Program-made: the position numbers and the translations under genes
Part shown: piece by piece, positions 1 to 7,593 of the stretch
Numbering within the stretch: the stretch's first letter is position 1
Layout of the letters: each line of letters opens with the position of its first letter
Notes under the pieces: generated by a model
The model's input: only the letters and a program-made list of their open reading frames with translations
Databases searched by the model: none
Told to the model about the DNA's origin: nothing
DNA from: Methanobacteriota archaeon
Lineage (GTDB): Archaea > Thermoplasmatota > Poseidoniia > Poseidoniales > Poseidoniaceae
Assembly (NCBI GenBank): GCA_002731395.1
Contig: PCBQ01000056.1
Span: forward strand, 1 to 23,455
DNA length: 23,455 nt
Direction: 5' to 3'

Positions 1-48
1 GCTGGCGTCTCGGCCAAGGTTCGAGCGAAGCCCACCTCACCCCGGACC

Positions 49-381
49 ATGACGGGGCTTGAGGAACTCGCCCGGCGTCGTAAAACTGAGGCCAAGCGCA
101 TTCGCGCGCTCCTCGACGGCGGCCACGAGAACCGCATGGCGGACCTCAAGATCGGCGAGACCGCCGTCGCCTTCGTGAAGGAGGAGTTGTGCATCGGGTG
201 CGATCAGTGTCCGTTGGTGTGCGACGACGACGCCATCGACATGGTGCATCGCCCAATGCGAAGCCCTCTTCTCGAACTTGAATCGAACCGAAAGGCAGTC
301 ATCCGCCGCGACGATTGCACCGGGTGCGCTTTGTGCGTGTTGGCTTGCCCAACCGATGCAATCGCCATGATCGACCGATGA
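49..381 (+). CDS. Two-cluster 4Fe-4S ferredoxin-type protein (5' end uncertain)
   Basis: A 110-residue protein with two 4Fe-4S cluster motifs: C48-x2-C51-x2-C54-x3-C58 and C90-x2-C93-x2-C96-x3-C100-P. This is the bacterial-type 2[4Fe-4S] ferredoxin fold, expected to carry electrons between soluble or membrane-associated redox enzymes in the cytoplasm. The first motif lacks the usual proline after its fourth cysteine, and about 30 residues separate the clusters, longer than in minimal ferredoxins. Residues 1-45 are a charged, probably helical extension. The reading frame stays open to base 1 with no stop and no other start codon, and no ribosome binding site precedes the ATG. It could therefore be the C-terminal part of a larger protein beginning outside the window. 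The next gene follows after 13 bases, suggesting cotranscription. The electron partner is not identifiable. Confidence 0.8.
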   Translation: MTGLEELARRRKTEAKRIRALLDGGHENRMADLKIGETAVAFVKEELCIGCDQCPLVCDDDAIDMVHRPMRSPLLELESNRKAVIRRDDCTGCALCVLACPTDAIAMIDR

Positions 382-394
382 AGGAGCCGTTGCC

Positions 395-718
395 ATGTCG
401 AAGCAAGGAAAGGAAGCCACTGCTCAGCGCTTTGGGGGCGAGTTTGGGCCCTACCGTAAGCCCGGGACGCAGGGTGTTTCGCTGTCGACATTCAAGACGC
501 TCGTGTGGACCAGCAACATCGGCGGCTTGGTCCTCTTGGTCATCTCACTGGAACTGCTTTTCGTGGCCCAGCAATTTGGATGGGGCTTGCTCCTCCTTGT
601 GCTCGGTGTTGGGGTGGCGCTCTTCCCTTCGAATTACGAAATCCGCGGCATGGAAGACGACGAGGAAGCGCCGTCCTCTGAAGGCGAGGCCGACGCATCG
701 CCCTCGGCCGAAGCCTGA
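395..718 (+). CDS. Small two-helix membrane protein, unknown function
   Basis: A 107-residue protein not recognised as a member of a named family. It has a polar, basic N-terminal segment (1-32), two closely spaced hydrophobic segments (about 39-58 and 62-78) forming a helical hairpin, and an acidic, low-complexity Ser/Glu/Ala tail from about 86. The start is supported by AAGGAG at 381-386, eight bases upstream of the ATG. The gene lies 13 bases behind the ferredoxin-type gene on the same strand, so the two may form an operon. An anchoring or accessory role for a redox protein would be pure inference. Both termini probably lie on the same side of the membrane, inside, given the positive N-terminus. 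Confidence 0.7.
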   Translation: MSKQGKEATAQRFGGEFGPYRKPGTQGVSLSTFKTLVWTSNIGGLVLLVISLELLFVAQQFGWGLLLLVLGVGVALFPSNYEIRGMEDDEEAPSSEGEADASPSAEA

Positions 719-803
719 AGCCCTTGGGCTGGCGGGTCTCGGCGGCTTGCCGTGACGTAGAATCATAGGGTGCCGTTTGACCCTGAGTAGACAAGGTGAA
801 TCC

Positions 804-1268
804 ATGATCACGATCGCTGACATCGAGCAGGCACAACACGCATGGGGACAAGGTATCGTGGCCATCGCTGCGGCCCACCGAGATGGTGGCGATTATGCTG
901 AGCGTGCCCGCGTGCACGTCGAGTCGCTCTATGCCTACGGACGTTCTGAGGTGCTGTTCAAGCCAACGCTGGCCGCCATCGAGCAGTTTCGGCCCACCTT
1001 CGACGAGGCGTGGTCCTACTTCACCGCCTCGAACGGGGCCTGCCCCGAGGACAAAGGCTTCGCGATCAAGGGGTGGACCGCGGTACGTTTCGAGAACGCG
1101 GGTGTGCTCCTCCACGGAAGCACAGCCCAAGCCATGGGGAATTACTTCTTCACCGATGCAGAGGGAAGTGAAGTGAAGGTCGAATACACCTTTGGTTACG
1201 TGCAGGACGAGGTTGGAGCACTTCGCATTAACCTGCACCATTCGTCGATACCGGCTGAATCAAGCTGA
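804..1268 (+). CDS. NTF2-like (SnoaL / CaMKII-association-like fold) protein
   Basis: A 154-residue soluble protein if translated from the ATG at 804, which is preceded by AAGGTGA at 793-799. A TTG 27 bases further upstream is in frame but has no good ribosome binding site. The C-terminal half, with a GNYFFTD segment, a VEYTFGY strand and a closing LHHSSIP motif, resembles small alpha+beta proteins of the NTF2/SnoaL superfamily, especially those like the CaMKII association domain that end in an H-x-S-x-P pattern. Similar stand-alone proteins in marine bacteria are, as I recall, sometimes annotated as phosphoribosyl-AMP cyclohydrolase. I see no cysteine/zinc motifs of HisI here and would not use that name. 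Substrate and role are unknown. The gene converges with the TM2 gene, with 11 bases between their ends. Confidence 0.6.
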   Translation: MITIADIEQAQHAWGQGIVAIAAAHRDGGDYAERARVHVESLYAYGRSEVLFKPTLAAIEQFRPTFDEAWSYFTASNGACPEDKGFAIKGWTAVRFENAGVLLHGSTAQAMGNYFFTDAEGSEVKVEYTFGYVQDEVGALRINLHHSSIPAESS

Positions 1269-1279
1269 AGCCCGACCGT

Positions 1280-1576
1280 TCAGCGCATGACGACCATGCC
1301 GCCGCGAACCTTCGAACAGGAACTCGGAATGAGGAACAGGTCGATCAGCCACCACAGGCCGAGCCCTTGCAGGGTGATGAGGGACAGCAACCAAACGCCC
1401 ACGCCTCGGCCGATGTATAGGTGATGAATTCCGAATGGGCCAAGAAAGAACCAGAGCAGATAGGCAAGGATGGCGCTCGGTGGGTGCCGAACAGGCGCGA
1501 CCATGGCGTTTGGTTGAGCCACGACCACCGGCTGGTGCGCGACGTGAACATATTGAGGCTGGTGCTGAGGTTGCAT
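1280..1576 (-). CDS. TM2-domain membrane protein
   Basis: A small membrane protein with a TM2 domain: a first hydrophobic helix running into the signature GPFGIHHLYIGR turn, then a second helix ending in WWLIDLFLIP. TM2 proteins are widespread in prokaryotes and their molecular function is mostly unknown. The N-terminal part is rich in Gln, His, Pro and Val, as in many prokaryotic TM2 proteins. I chose the ATG at 1576, giving 98 residues; another in-frame ATG at 1609 would add 11 residues. Neither has a clear ribosome binding site, so the start is unsure. It lies downstream of the larger membrane protein on the same strand, 36-69 bases away depending on the start, and may share its transcript. 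Confidence 0.8.
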   Translation of the reverse strand: MQPQHQPQYVHVAHQPVVVAQPNAMVAPVRHPPSAILAYLLWFFLGPFGIHHLYIGRGVGVWLLSLITLQGLGLWWLIDLFLIPSSCSKVRGGMVVMR

Positions 1577-1645
1577 GGTCAACGCGACTGCCTTTGCACA
1601 CGCTGACATAACGGTGTTGGAGGCCTCGGAAACACGCCGAGCGCC

Positions 1646-2515
1646 CTACTCCTCTTCCGGGTCTTTCGCGCTACGGTCAAAGGTGGTGTTGAGCCACAAC
1701 ACCCCCACAGCAAGCACGCAAGCAAGGATGAACAGTGCGGCGCCAGCGTACCCAGGTGTGCCGATGCCCACACGAATCACCACCGTGGACAGCACGAAAC
1801 CCGTGTTGCGGGCGAGGTGGTTGAAATCCGTGGTGTGCTTGTATGAAATCAGCAGAATCAGGATGTCCGACATCACCAACCAGGTGAAGAAGTCAGAGAA
1901 GAACACCGTCCGGCTGAGGTTGCCCTCGCCTCCAATGACGCCGCTGGTCCACGTCGTAAAGGACCACAGGGCGACGAGAACATAGACCACGAAGAGGGCT
2001 GTGGCGAGGGTCTTCTTTTGTCGCACAAAGGAGGAAATTGCACGATCAGCGTGCATCTTGGGCGTGGCTTTGGAGGTTGTTTTACGGAAGTAGAGGGCGG
2101 TGGCGAAGAGGACGATGAAGGCCACTACCTCCACAGCGATGAAGGCAACTGGGTCGTACAAGGCCGTGGATTCGGTTTCATTGAGGTCTGCAAGGTTCTT
2201 GAAAATGTCACGAACGACGAGCAGGGTGACGACCTCGAATTGTTTTCCAATGGCGTTCGAGAAGGATTCGGGAATGGCCCGGATCAGTTCGTACACCTCG
2301 TAAGCGAGGATGATGGAAAACGGCGTGTACAACGCATCGAGGTAGGAGTCGATCAGCGGCTCCATGCCCGGCAGATCAATGCGCCCCGTTCCGTACAGCA
2401 CGCACAGCACAAGATGGGCGAGAAAGCCCACAACGGCGGCATTGATCGACTGCTGCCGGAGGAATTCGTCGGTCTTTTCACCCAGCACGAAGCGGTACAG
2501 CCTCGGCTCGTCCAT
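1646..2515 (-). CDS. Multi-pass membrane protein, unknown function
   Basis: A 289-residue integral membrane protein with about six or seven hydrophobic segments (roughly 25-42, 60-78, 122-143, 170-188, 205-225, 238-252 and 256-275). A conserved-looking amphipathic stretch between the second and third helices (about 83-120) includes GKQFEVVTLLVVRDIFKNL. From memory, similar segments occur in uncharacterised membrane proteins of Bacteroidetes, but I cannot confirm a family. The C-terminus is a short acidic tail. There are no cysteine or histidine clusters of redox type, so it is probably not part of the neighbouring respiratory complex. It starts 75 bases beyond the end of the respiratory operon on the same strand, with an inverted repeat in between, so it is probably a separate unit. 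Confidence 0.75.
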   Translation of the reverse strand: MDEPRLYRFVLGEKTDEFLRQQSINAAVVGFLAHLVLCVLYGTGRIDLPGMEPLIDSYLDALYTPFSIILAYEVYELIRAIPESFSNAIGKQFEVVTLLVVRDIFKNLADLNETESTALYDPVAFIAVEVVAFIVLFATALYFRKTTSKATPKMHADRAISSFVRQKKTLATALFVVYVLVALWSFTTWTSGVIGGEGNLSRTVFFSDFFTWLVMSDILILLISYKHTTDFNHLARNTGFVLSTVVIRVGIGTPGYAGAALFILACVLAVGVLWLNTTFDRSAKDPEEE

Positions 2516-2544
2516 GCCCTGCGGAAGACCTTGTATGGGAAATA

Positions 2545-2558
2545 GGCCTGTTCAGGCC
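2545..2558. repeat. Perfect 6-bp inverted repeat downstream of the respiratory operon
   Basis: GGCCTG and CAGGCC flank a two-base loop, 33 bases after the stop codon of the cytochrome b-HdrD fusion gene and 30 bases before the start of the next gene. On the transcribed (minus) strand it is followed by TATTTCCC. It could be a weak terminator-like hairpin or a protein-binding site upstream of the 2515 gene. The short T tract makes an efficient terminator uncertain. Confidence 0.35.
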
Positions 2559-2590
2559 CGCAGCGCTTGGCGGTGGGCGCGTTGCCCGAT

Positions 2591-5404
2591 TCAGGCTTCG
2601 ACGCCAACGCGTGTGTCGGCTTCGACCTGGGACTTCTTTGCCTCGACCTGCTGAGCGAGGAAGGTCACGACGTCGAGGATCTCGATGCCCTCGTAGCGCT
2701 CGTCGCCTTCGAACTTCAGGCACTCCAGGTGCGTGACGCACTTGGGGCAGGAGGTGAGCATCTTGTCCGCACCGGTCGCGCGGACTTCCTCCATGCGGTT
2801 GACACGGAGGGCGCGTGCGTTCTCGTTGCACGACATCATGCTGGACACACCACAGCACATGGCGTCCTCGCCATGGTGTTCCATCTCCACGAGTTCAACG
2901 TTTTCGACTTGGCCGAGGAGTTCACGAGGCTCTTCGGTGATGCCCATCTGTCGCCCGAGGCGGCACGGGTCGTGGTAGGTCACAGTGGTGCCTTCGTCGG
3001 CCTTGAGCTCCATGTCGAAGCCCTGCTCGAGGAGGTACTCCGTGGTGTGCATGACCTTGACGCCGTCGAGCTCGTAGTCGCGGGCGAAGGTGCGGAAGCA
3101 TTCGGCGCAGGAGGAGACGAGGGTGTCGATGCCCGATTCCTCGATCTTCTTCTGGTTGTAGGCTTTGAGCTTCTCAAAGACCTCGGTCATGCCTTGCCAC
3201 TTCTGGTCGTGACCGCAGCACTTCAGGAAGTCGCGGCCAAGGTAGGTCACGTCATCGCCCATCTCTTCGAAGAGGGTAAAGGCCGCGGTGGTGCTGGCAC
3301 CGAGGTTCATGGTGCCCTCGTTGAGGTGGCTGAAGACCATCTCCTGGTCGAGGTAGTCCACGCAGCCTGGGTAGAAGCCCACGTTGCTGGTGATGGGGTA
3401 GTTCTCGGTGGCGATGAAGTCCGCGTCGGCGCTCTCCTCGGCCTCGGCGTTGAGGACGGCTTGGAGCACGGTGTGAGGGATCTCGGCTTGCGGGCCGCCG
3501 ACGATGAGGCTTCGGCGGATGTCCACGTAGGAGTCGTAGTCCACAAGTTGCGGGCAAGCGTTGGTGCACGCAGAGCAGGTCAAACAGGAATACAACGGAA
3601 CACCGTCGTCCTCGTTGTTCCACGAGTTGTAGATGATGTTGAGCTTGTCACCGCCGTTGAACAAGCGAACGGGGCAGGCATCGTCACAGAGGTCACAGCC
3701 GTAGCACTTGTTCATCTCGAATTCGTATCCGGTGGCCATCGAGCGGAGAAGGACGAAGACGAGCGCACCGAGGGTCAAACATGGGATGAACATCGCGTAG
3801 GTCAACTTGGCGTCAAGGGCCTTGGGGTTCTCATGGAATGAGGGGTTGACGACCTGTGCGTAGTCTTGGGCCATCGTCACGTGCTCGCCGTTGTTGAGAT
3901 CAACGGCATGACCGGCAAGGTTGGCGTCGGAAAGGTCGGCATCGAAGAGCAGCAGAGGCTGGTAGGCCGCGATGTTCATCGTGACTTCGGTGATTAAATC
4001 GCTGTCAGCCAAGGCACCAGAAGCGGTCACAGTGAAGGTGTAGGTGTACGTGCCCACGGGCAACTCGGCCATTTCAGCACCGGCGCAGTCGTCGAAGGAA
4101 GCTGCACTGACCGTCGCGCCGTCGGCGTCCTTGACGGTCAGGGTAGAACTGAGCATGTCTGCGGTCTTTGCTTCGCCAATCTTGCGTTCTTCCGCGCGGT
4201 AGGAGCAGGCTGCGTCGAGTGGGATGGTGGCCACGCTGACGTGATGACCGTCAGGGAAGTGGGTGCTGTCCTCGGTGATGCTGAAAGTACCATCAACGGC
4301 AAAGCCTTCTCCGCCAGAGAAATTACCGATCACAGAGGCTGCGTTGATGCCTTGATCCGGCTGTTGATGGTTGTTCGCATCGGCGAAATCGTAGATGACT
4401 TCGCGTGCCGGTTGGAAGATTTGCCAATCCAGCCACGCGACAGCGGGGACCGTCATTGTCTCAGAGTACCCGAGCTTGTCGGTGAATTCGTTGGCCTCGT
4501 GGACGTGAATGTCCGAGGGTTGCGAGCGCATGGCCTCGAGTTCCTCGTAGGATTCGATGGTCAGCAGACCTCTGGCCTCCCAGAAGCCCTTGTCGTAGGT
4601 GTCCCAGGTGGCCACGGTGGCAGCGGTGGACAGCACGAGGGCACCCATGAGGATGCGCTTTGCGTTGGCCTGCGTCAGCCGAGCACCGATGGTTTTGACG
4701 AGGAACATCCGTGCACCGAAGTGCAACACAATCCAGAGCAGCACGCCTGTCATCAGCCATGGTATGGCGTTGAACACTTCAGCCAACCACGGCGGACGCG
4801 TTCCGCACAACAGGTCGCCGTGGCTGTCCAGCTTACAGAAGTCGGTTCGGTTTTTGCCGTACAACTCGAGGAAGATGTTGATCGAGAAAACCGAGATGAA
4901 CCAAATGTGGGCGAGGTAGACCGCACCGGCGCTGGCGTACCACGGATCCTCGACTGGGCGCTTTTCGCGGCCGCCAAGGAAAGGTGGGAGAGCGAGGATG
5001 CCAACAGGGATGCCGGTCAGGGCAGCGCCCCACCAGGCGGCGTTCCAGGCAAAGACCGGTTGGTCAACGATGGCGCCGATGGGACCGGTGGGCACGGTAA
5101 ACTGGGGGAGGTATTCGCCCCAGCGCAGGTAGCCGTAGGAAAACAGCACGTACCAGTCGGGGAACACGAAGCCAGCCTGTGCATAGGGGTCGGCCGCGCC
5201 GTGAAGGGGTGGGGGAATGAGCCAAGCGTAGAACAGCAGCACGGAGAGCATGGACGCGAAAATGATCGCGTCACGCAGCACTTCGTGCGGCCAGAAGCCG
5301 TGACCCATTCGGGTACGCTTCCGCTTCTCTCCGACCGTTTGGAGCTTTTCTTTCTCGTCCATGTAGACGCTCGCGACGCGCCCTAGATTCTCGATGAGTC
5401 CCAT
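2591..5404 (-). CDS. Cytochrome b C-terminal domain fused to HdrD-like Fe-S oxidoreductase
   Basis: A 937-residue fusion. Residues 35-180 resemble the cytochrome b C-terminal / subunit IV domain: three helices (about 42-63, 121-143, 157-180), PPPLHGAADP at 64-73 and the quinol-site motif PDWY at 82-85. Two more helices follow (about 210-233 and 248-266), then a soluble beta-rich region (270-530), then a helix at 533-553. Next come two 4Fe-4S motifs (C567, C570, C573, C577; C607, C610, C613, C617) and two cysteine-rich CCG domains (C681, CC729-730, C766, C769; C814, CC850-851, C886, C889), as in HdrD, DsrK and LutA. Counting helices from a cytoplasmic N-terminus puts the beta region outside and the Fe-S part inside. 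By family, CCG domains handle thiol/disulfide or other two-electron couples; the substrate here is unknown. A strong GGAGG lies seven bases before the ATG. It is the last gene of the operon, 15 bases after cytochrome b. Confidence 0.92.
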   Translation of the reverse strand: MGLIENLGRVASVYMDEKEKLQTVGEKRKRTRMGHGFWPHEVLRDAIIFASMLSVLLFYAWLIPPPLHGAADPYAQAGFVFPDWYVLFSYGYLRWGEYLPQFTVPTGPIGAIVDQPVFAWNAAWWGAALTGIPVGILALPPFLGGREKRPVEDPWYASAGAVYLAHIWFISVFSINIFLELYGKNRTDFCKLDSHGDLLCGTRPPWLAEVFNAIPWLMTGVLLWIVLHFGARMFLVKTIGARLTQANAKRILMGALVLSTAATVATWDTYDKGFWEARGLLTIESYEELEAMRSQPSDIHVHEANEFTDKLGYSETMTVPAVAWLDWQIFQPAREVIYDFADANNHQQPDQGINAASVIGNFSGGEGFAVDGTFSITEDSTHFPDGHHVSVATIPLDAACSYRAEERKIGEAKTADMLSSTLTVKDADGATVSAASFDDCAGAEMAELPVGTYTYTFTVTASGALADSDLITEVTMNIAAYQPLLLFDADLSDANLAGHAVDLNNGEHVTMAQDYAQVVNPSFHENPKALDAKLTYAMFIPCLTLGALVFVLLRSMATGYEFEMNKCYGCDLCDDACPVRLFNGGDKLNIIYNSWNNEDDGVPLYSCLTCSACTNACPQLVDYDSYVDIRRSLIVGGPQAEIPHTVLQAVLNAEAEESADADFIATENYPITSNVGFYPGCVDYLDQEMVFSHLNEGTMNLGASTTAAFTLFEEMGDDVTYLGRDFLKCCGHDQKWQGMTEVFEKLKAYNQKKIEESGIDTLVSSCAECFRTFARDYELDGVKVMHTTEYLLEQGFDMELKADEGTTVTYHDPCRLGRQMGITEEPRELLGQVENVELVEMEHHGEDAMCCGVSSMMSCNENARALRVNRMEEVRATGADKMLTSCPKCVTHLECLKFEGDERYEGIEILDVVTFLAQQVEAKKSQVEADTRVGVEA

Positions 5405-5419
5405 GTCATGCCCTCCTGA

Positions 5420-6286
5420 TCAATGTGGCTCCGCGATGCCTTGCACCCAGACGATGAAAAGATGGATGATGATGAGGGTCGTCACGATCACGGGCAGGAT
5501 GAACACGTGAATGAAGTACATCCTGGTGACCGTTCGGTCCGTCAAGCTGCTTCCACCAAAGAGCAGTGTTGCGATGTATTTCCCGACCAGAGGTGAGGCG
5601 TTGCTGAGGTTGATGCCGATCACGGCAGCACCGTAGGCAAGGCTGTCCCATGGCAGGAGATAGCCGGAGTAACCGAACACGATGGTCAGGGCCATCAGAG
5701 CGACGCCGATGAGCCAGTTGAGCTCACGTGGGTTCCGGTAGGCACCGGTAAAGTACACGCGGCACATGTGAAGGAAGACGCTGGCCACCATGAAGTGGGT
5801 CGTCCAGTGGTGGACGGCACGGATGATGTAGCCGAAGGGCAGTTCGGTCATGATGAACTGCATGCTCTTGTAGGCCGGTGAAGGGTCGCCTTCGCCACCG
5901 GGCACGTAGTAGATGCCAAGCACCGTGCCGGTGATCACGAGGATGATGAAGGACAGGAAGGAGATGCCACCCAAGCAGTACAGCGGGTACCAGTACCAGA
6001 TGATGCGGAGTTTGTACTTCTCAGCGTGGGTCAGGGGCATTTGGCGGTGCATGTTGTAGTATGCGGACTTCGACATGTTCCAGTAGTCCTGGATGCGGAA
6101 GCGCGTGTCCAGCCAACTGAACACCCACAGGAAGGAGCGTTCAGCCAGACCCATCGAACCGCTGGATTCGACGGCACGAAGGATTTCGCGGCGAGGCATC
6201 TCTTCGTCTTCCTTGCGGAGGGTGAAGGCGACGAGGACCGCCACGAAGGCGATAAAGAACCAGAGAACGATGGAAATCGTGTTCAT
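5420..6286 (-). CDS. Cytochrome b (b6-type N-terminal subunit) of a Rieske/cytochrome b complex
   Basis: This is the haem-bearing N-terminal half of a split cytochrome b. Numbered from the TTG at 6289, the paired haem ligands are H160 and H174 in one helix (with R157 and R177 in the usual R-x2-H and H-x2-R pattern) and H261 and H276 in a later helix. The 15-residue step of the second pair is the cytochrome b6 spacing; mitochondrial-type cytochrome b has 14. Q-site features such as GYSGYLLPWD are present. The protein binds two b haems and shuttles electrons across the membrane during quinol oxidation. It is longer than chloroplast b6 (about 215 residues) because of an extra N-terminal helix (about 5-23) and a charged linker. 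The ATG at 6286 is chosen because GAGGTGA sits four bases before it; the TTG would be too close. Its missing C-terminal half is the fused gene immediately downstream. Confidence 0.95.
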   Translation of the reverse strand: MNTISIVLWFFIAFVAVLVAFTLRKEDEEMPRREILRAVESSGSMGLAERSFLWVFSWLDTRFRIQDYWNMSKSAYYNMHRQMPLTHAEKYKLRIIWYWYPLYCLGGISFLSFIILVITGTVLGIYYVPGGEGDPSPAYKSMQFIMTELPFGYIIRAVHHWTTHFMVASVFLHMCRVYFTGAYRNPRELNWLIGVALMALTIVFGYSGYLLPWDSLAYGAAVIGINLSNASPLVGKYIATLLFGGSSLTDRTVTRMYFIHVFILPVIVTTLIIIHLFIVWVQGIAEPH

Positions 6287-6295
6287 CAAATCACC

Positions 6296-7144
6296 TCAGT
6301 CGCAATAGGTCAACCAGCCCATGTAGTCGGTGATGCCCTCGATGGTGTCACCGTTGAGTTGAATCGGAATCAGCGGCAGGCCCACTGGAGCCGGTCCGCC
6401 TGAACGTCGAATGCCGGCGTAGGTGAAGGTGGCACCGTTCGCGCGGTTTCGGTTGGTGTTGAGTTCAAGTGCGGTAGGGTCGAAGCGGGAAGAGTGGCAG
6501 ATGCAGAACAGCTTCGTGCCTCCGTCATCGCCGCCGCCAGGCGTCCATGTGTCTTCGGTGAAGGTGTTGCTAACGAGTTGCCAACCGGGGATGCAGCAGA
6601 GGTGGGTGCAACGTCCGAACACCATCACGAGACCACCGGTCGGGAAGATGCGTGGGTCGGCATCGACCATGTCGTCGAAGTGTCCGACGTACTTGCCGGT
6701 CTCGTCGTAGCCTTCCATGGACTGGTACCGGGCCTTGCCGCTGGAGGTGGGGGTGCTGCTGTTCGCGTCGTGATCGACGTAGTTCACGACAACGGGCACG
6801 CCGTTCCATACGCCTGCAGCACCAGCAGTGCCGGTGCTGGTCTTGGCGGCTTCGGCCACGAAGTCTTCGCGGGTCATTGACTGCAGGTGTTTGGCACCGT
6901 ACCAGGCTTCGTCCTCACGTCCCTTGGCCCAATACTTCACGGCCAAGTCGCCACCGCTTCCTGCACCTGGCGGGAGCAGGATGGCGGCAAAACCGAGGAC
7001 GCCAACCGAGGCGGCGAGCACGCCGGTGGTGGCGTTGAAGCCGTAGCGGAGGAATTGGCGGCGGTTGACCACGGATGCACCGCCAGAAGCGTCCGCCTTC
7101 TCGCCGTTGAGCGGGGCGGGCTTGAGGTCGTAGGACTTCGCCAT
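6296..7144 (-). CDS. Rieske 2Fe-2S protein with Tat signal anchor
   Basis: A 282-residue protein from the ATG at 7144, where GGTGAT is correctly placed; the upstream GTG at 7171 would overlap the previous gene. A twin-arginine segment (NRRQFLRYG) leads into a hydrophobic helix (about 38-58), so the folded 2Fe-2S domain is probably exported by Tat and stays anchored. Cluster motifs are CTHLCC (C179, H181, C184) and CICHSS (C214, C216, H217). The four ligands are two Cys and two His, and the C184/C216 pair should form the usual disulfide. Two normally glycine positions are changed: CTHLGC has become CTHLCC and CPCHGS has become CICHSS. The protein oxidises quinol at the outer Q site of the cytochrome b encoded downstream. 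Its stop lies nine bases before the cytochrome b ATG. Confidence 0.95.
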   Translation of the reverse strand: MAKSYDLKPAPLNGEKADASGGASVVNRRQFLRYGFNATTGVLAASVGVLGFAAILLPPGAGSGGDLAVKYWAKGREDEAWYGAKHLQSMTREDFVAEAAKTSTGTAGAAGVWNGVPVVVNYVDHDANSSTPTSSGKARYQSMEGYDETGKYVGHFDDMVDADPRIFPTGGLVMVFGRCTHLCCIPGWQLVSNTFTEDTWTPGGGDDGGTKLFCICHSSRFDPTALELNTNRNRANGATFTYAGIRRSGGPAPVGLPLIPIQLNGDTIEGITDYMGWLTYCD

Positions 7145-7149
7145 GCGGA

Positions 7150-7593
7150 TCACCACTTGTACTCCCGCCAATCCTTGGCGTGTTCTGGGATGTATTTGTT
7201 CGCAGCGTGCTTGACGATGATGGTGTCAGGCAGGACGAACTTGAGGTAGATGATGCCCATCATGATGAGGGTAACCAACGTGATGGCCAGATGGTAGGCC
7301 AACTGCTGTTGGTCCCATCCTTGGATGAGGCCGTACATCATGGAGAAGGACCAGTACATGACCCAGAAGAGGCCCCAGCCGAGGAAGGCCATGGTGAGGT
7401 ACGAGGCGCCGGAAGGCGCAAGCGAAGCAGACACGATGGACCCGACCTCGGCTTCCGTGAACACGCCGCGATCGATGGCTTCGTCGAGTTGCTTCTCGTT
7501 GAGTTCGACTTCGAGGAGCGCCTTTCGTGCGTCTTCGATGGGCACGGTGCCGTTGGCGACCATGCGCAGGAGCTTGGTGACCTCGTCGTCCAT
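7150..7593 (-). CDS. Small membrane subunit of the Rieske/cytochrome b operon
   Basis: A 147-residue protein I cannot assign to a named family. Residues 1-55 are soluble and helical, with a segment LLRMVANGTVPIEDARKALL that resembles the short SHOCT-like helical motifs found at protein termini. Two transmembrane helices follow (about 66-88 and 100-120), then a basic, aromatic tail ending in REYKW. It has no cysteine and no obvious cofactor ligands. Its start shares one base with the stop of the preceding gene (TGATG), and a perfect GAGGTGATC lies just upstream, so it is certainly in the operon. Five bases separate it from the Rieske gene. An accessory or assembly subunit of the quinol-oxidising complex is the reasonable inference. 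Confidence 0.75.
   Translation of the reverse strand: MDDEVTKLLRMVANGTVPIEDARKALLEVELNEKQLDEAIDRGVFTEAEVGSIVSASLAPSGASYLTMAFLGWGLFWVMYWSFSMMYGLIQGWDQQQLAYHLAITLVTLIMMGIIYLKFVLPDTIIVKHAANKYIPEHAKDWREYKW

Noticed and set aside
804..1268. Naming this gene phosphoribosyl-AMP cyclohydrolase (hisI)
   Set aside because: It lacks the cysteine/aspartate metal motifs of HisI, and the fold pattern resembles NTF2-like proteins.
2567..3841. A 424-codon frame on the plus strand opposite the HdrD-like module
   Set aside because: It lies wholly antisense to a gene with intact CCG and 4Fe-4S motifs, its translation is Val/Leu/His-rich without motifs, and it follows the usual antisense pattern of GC-rich genes.
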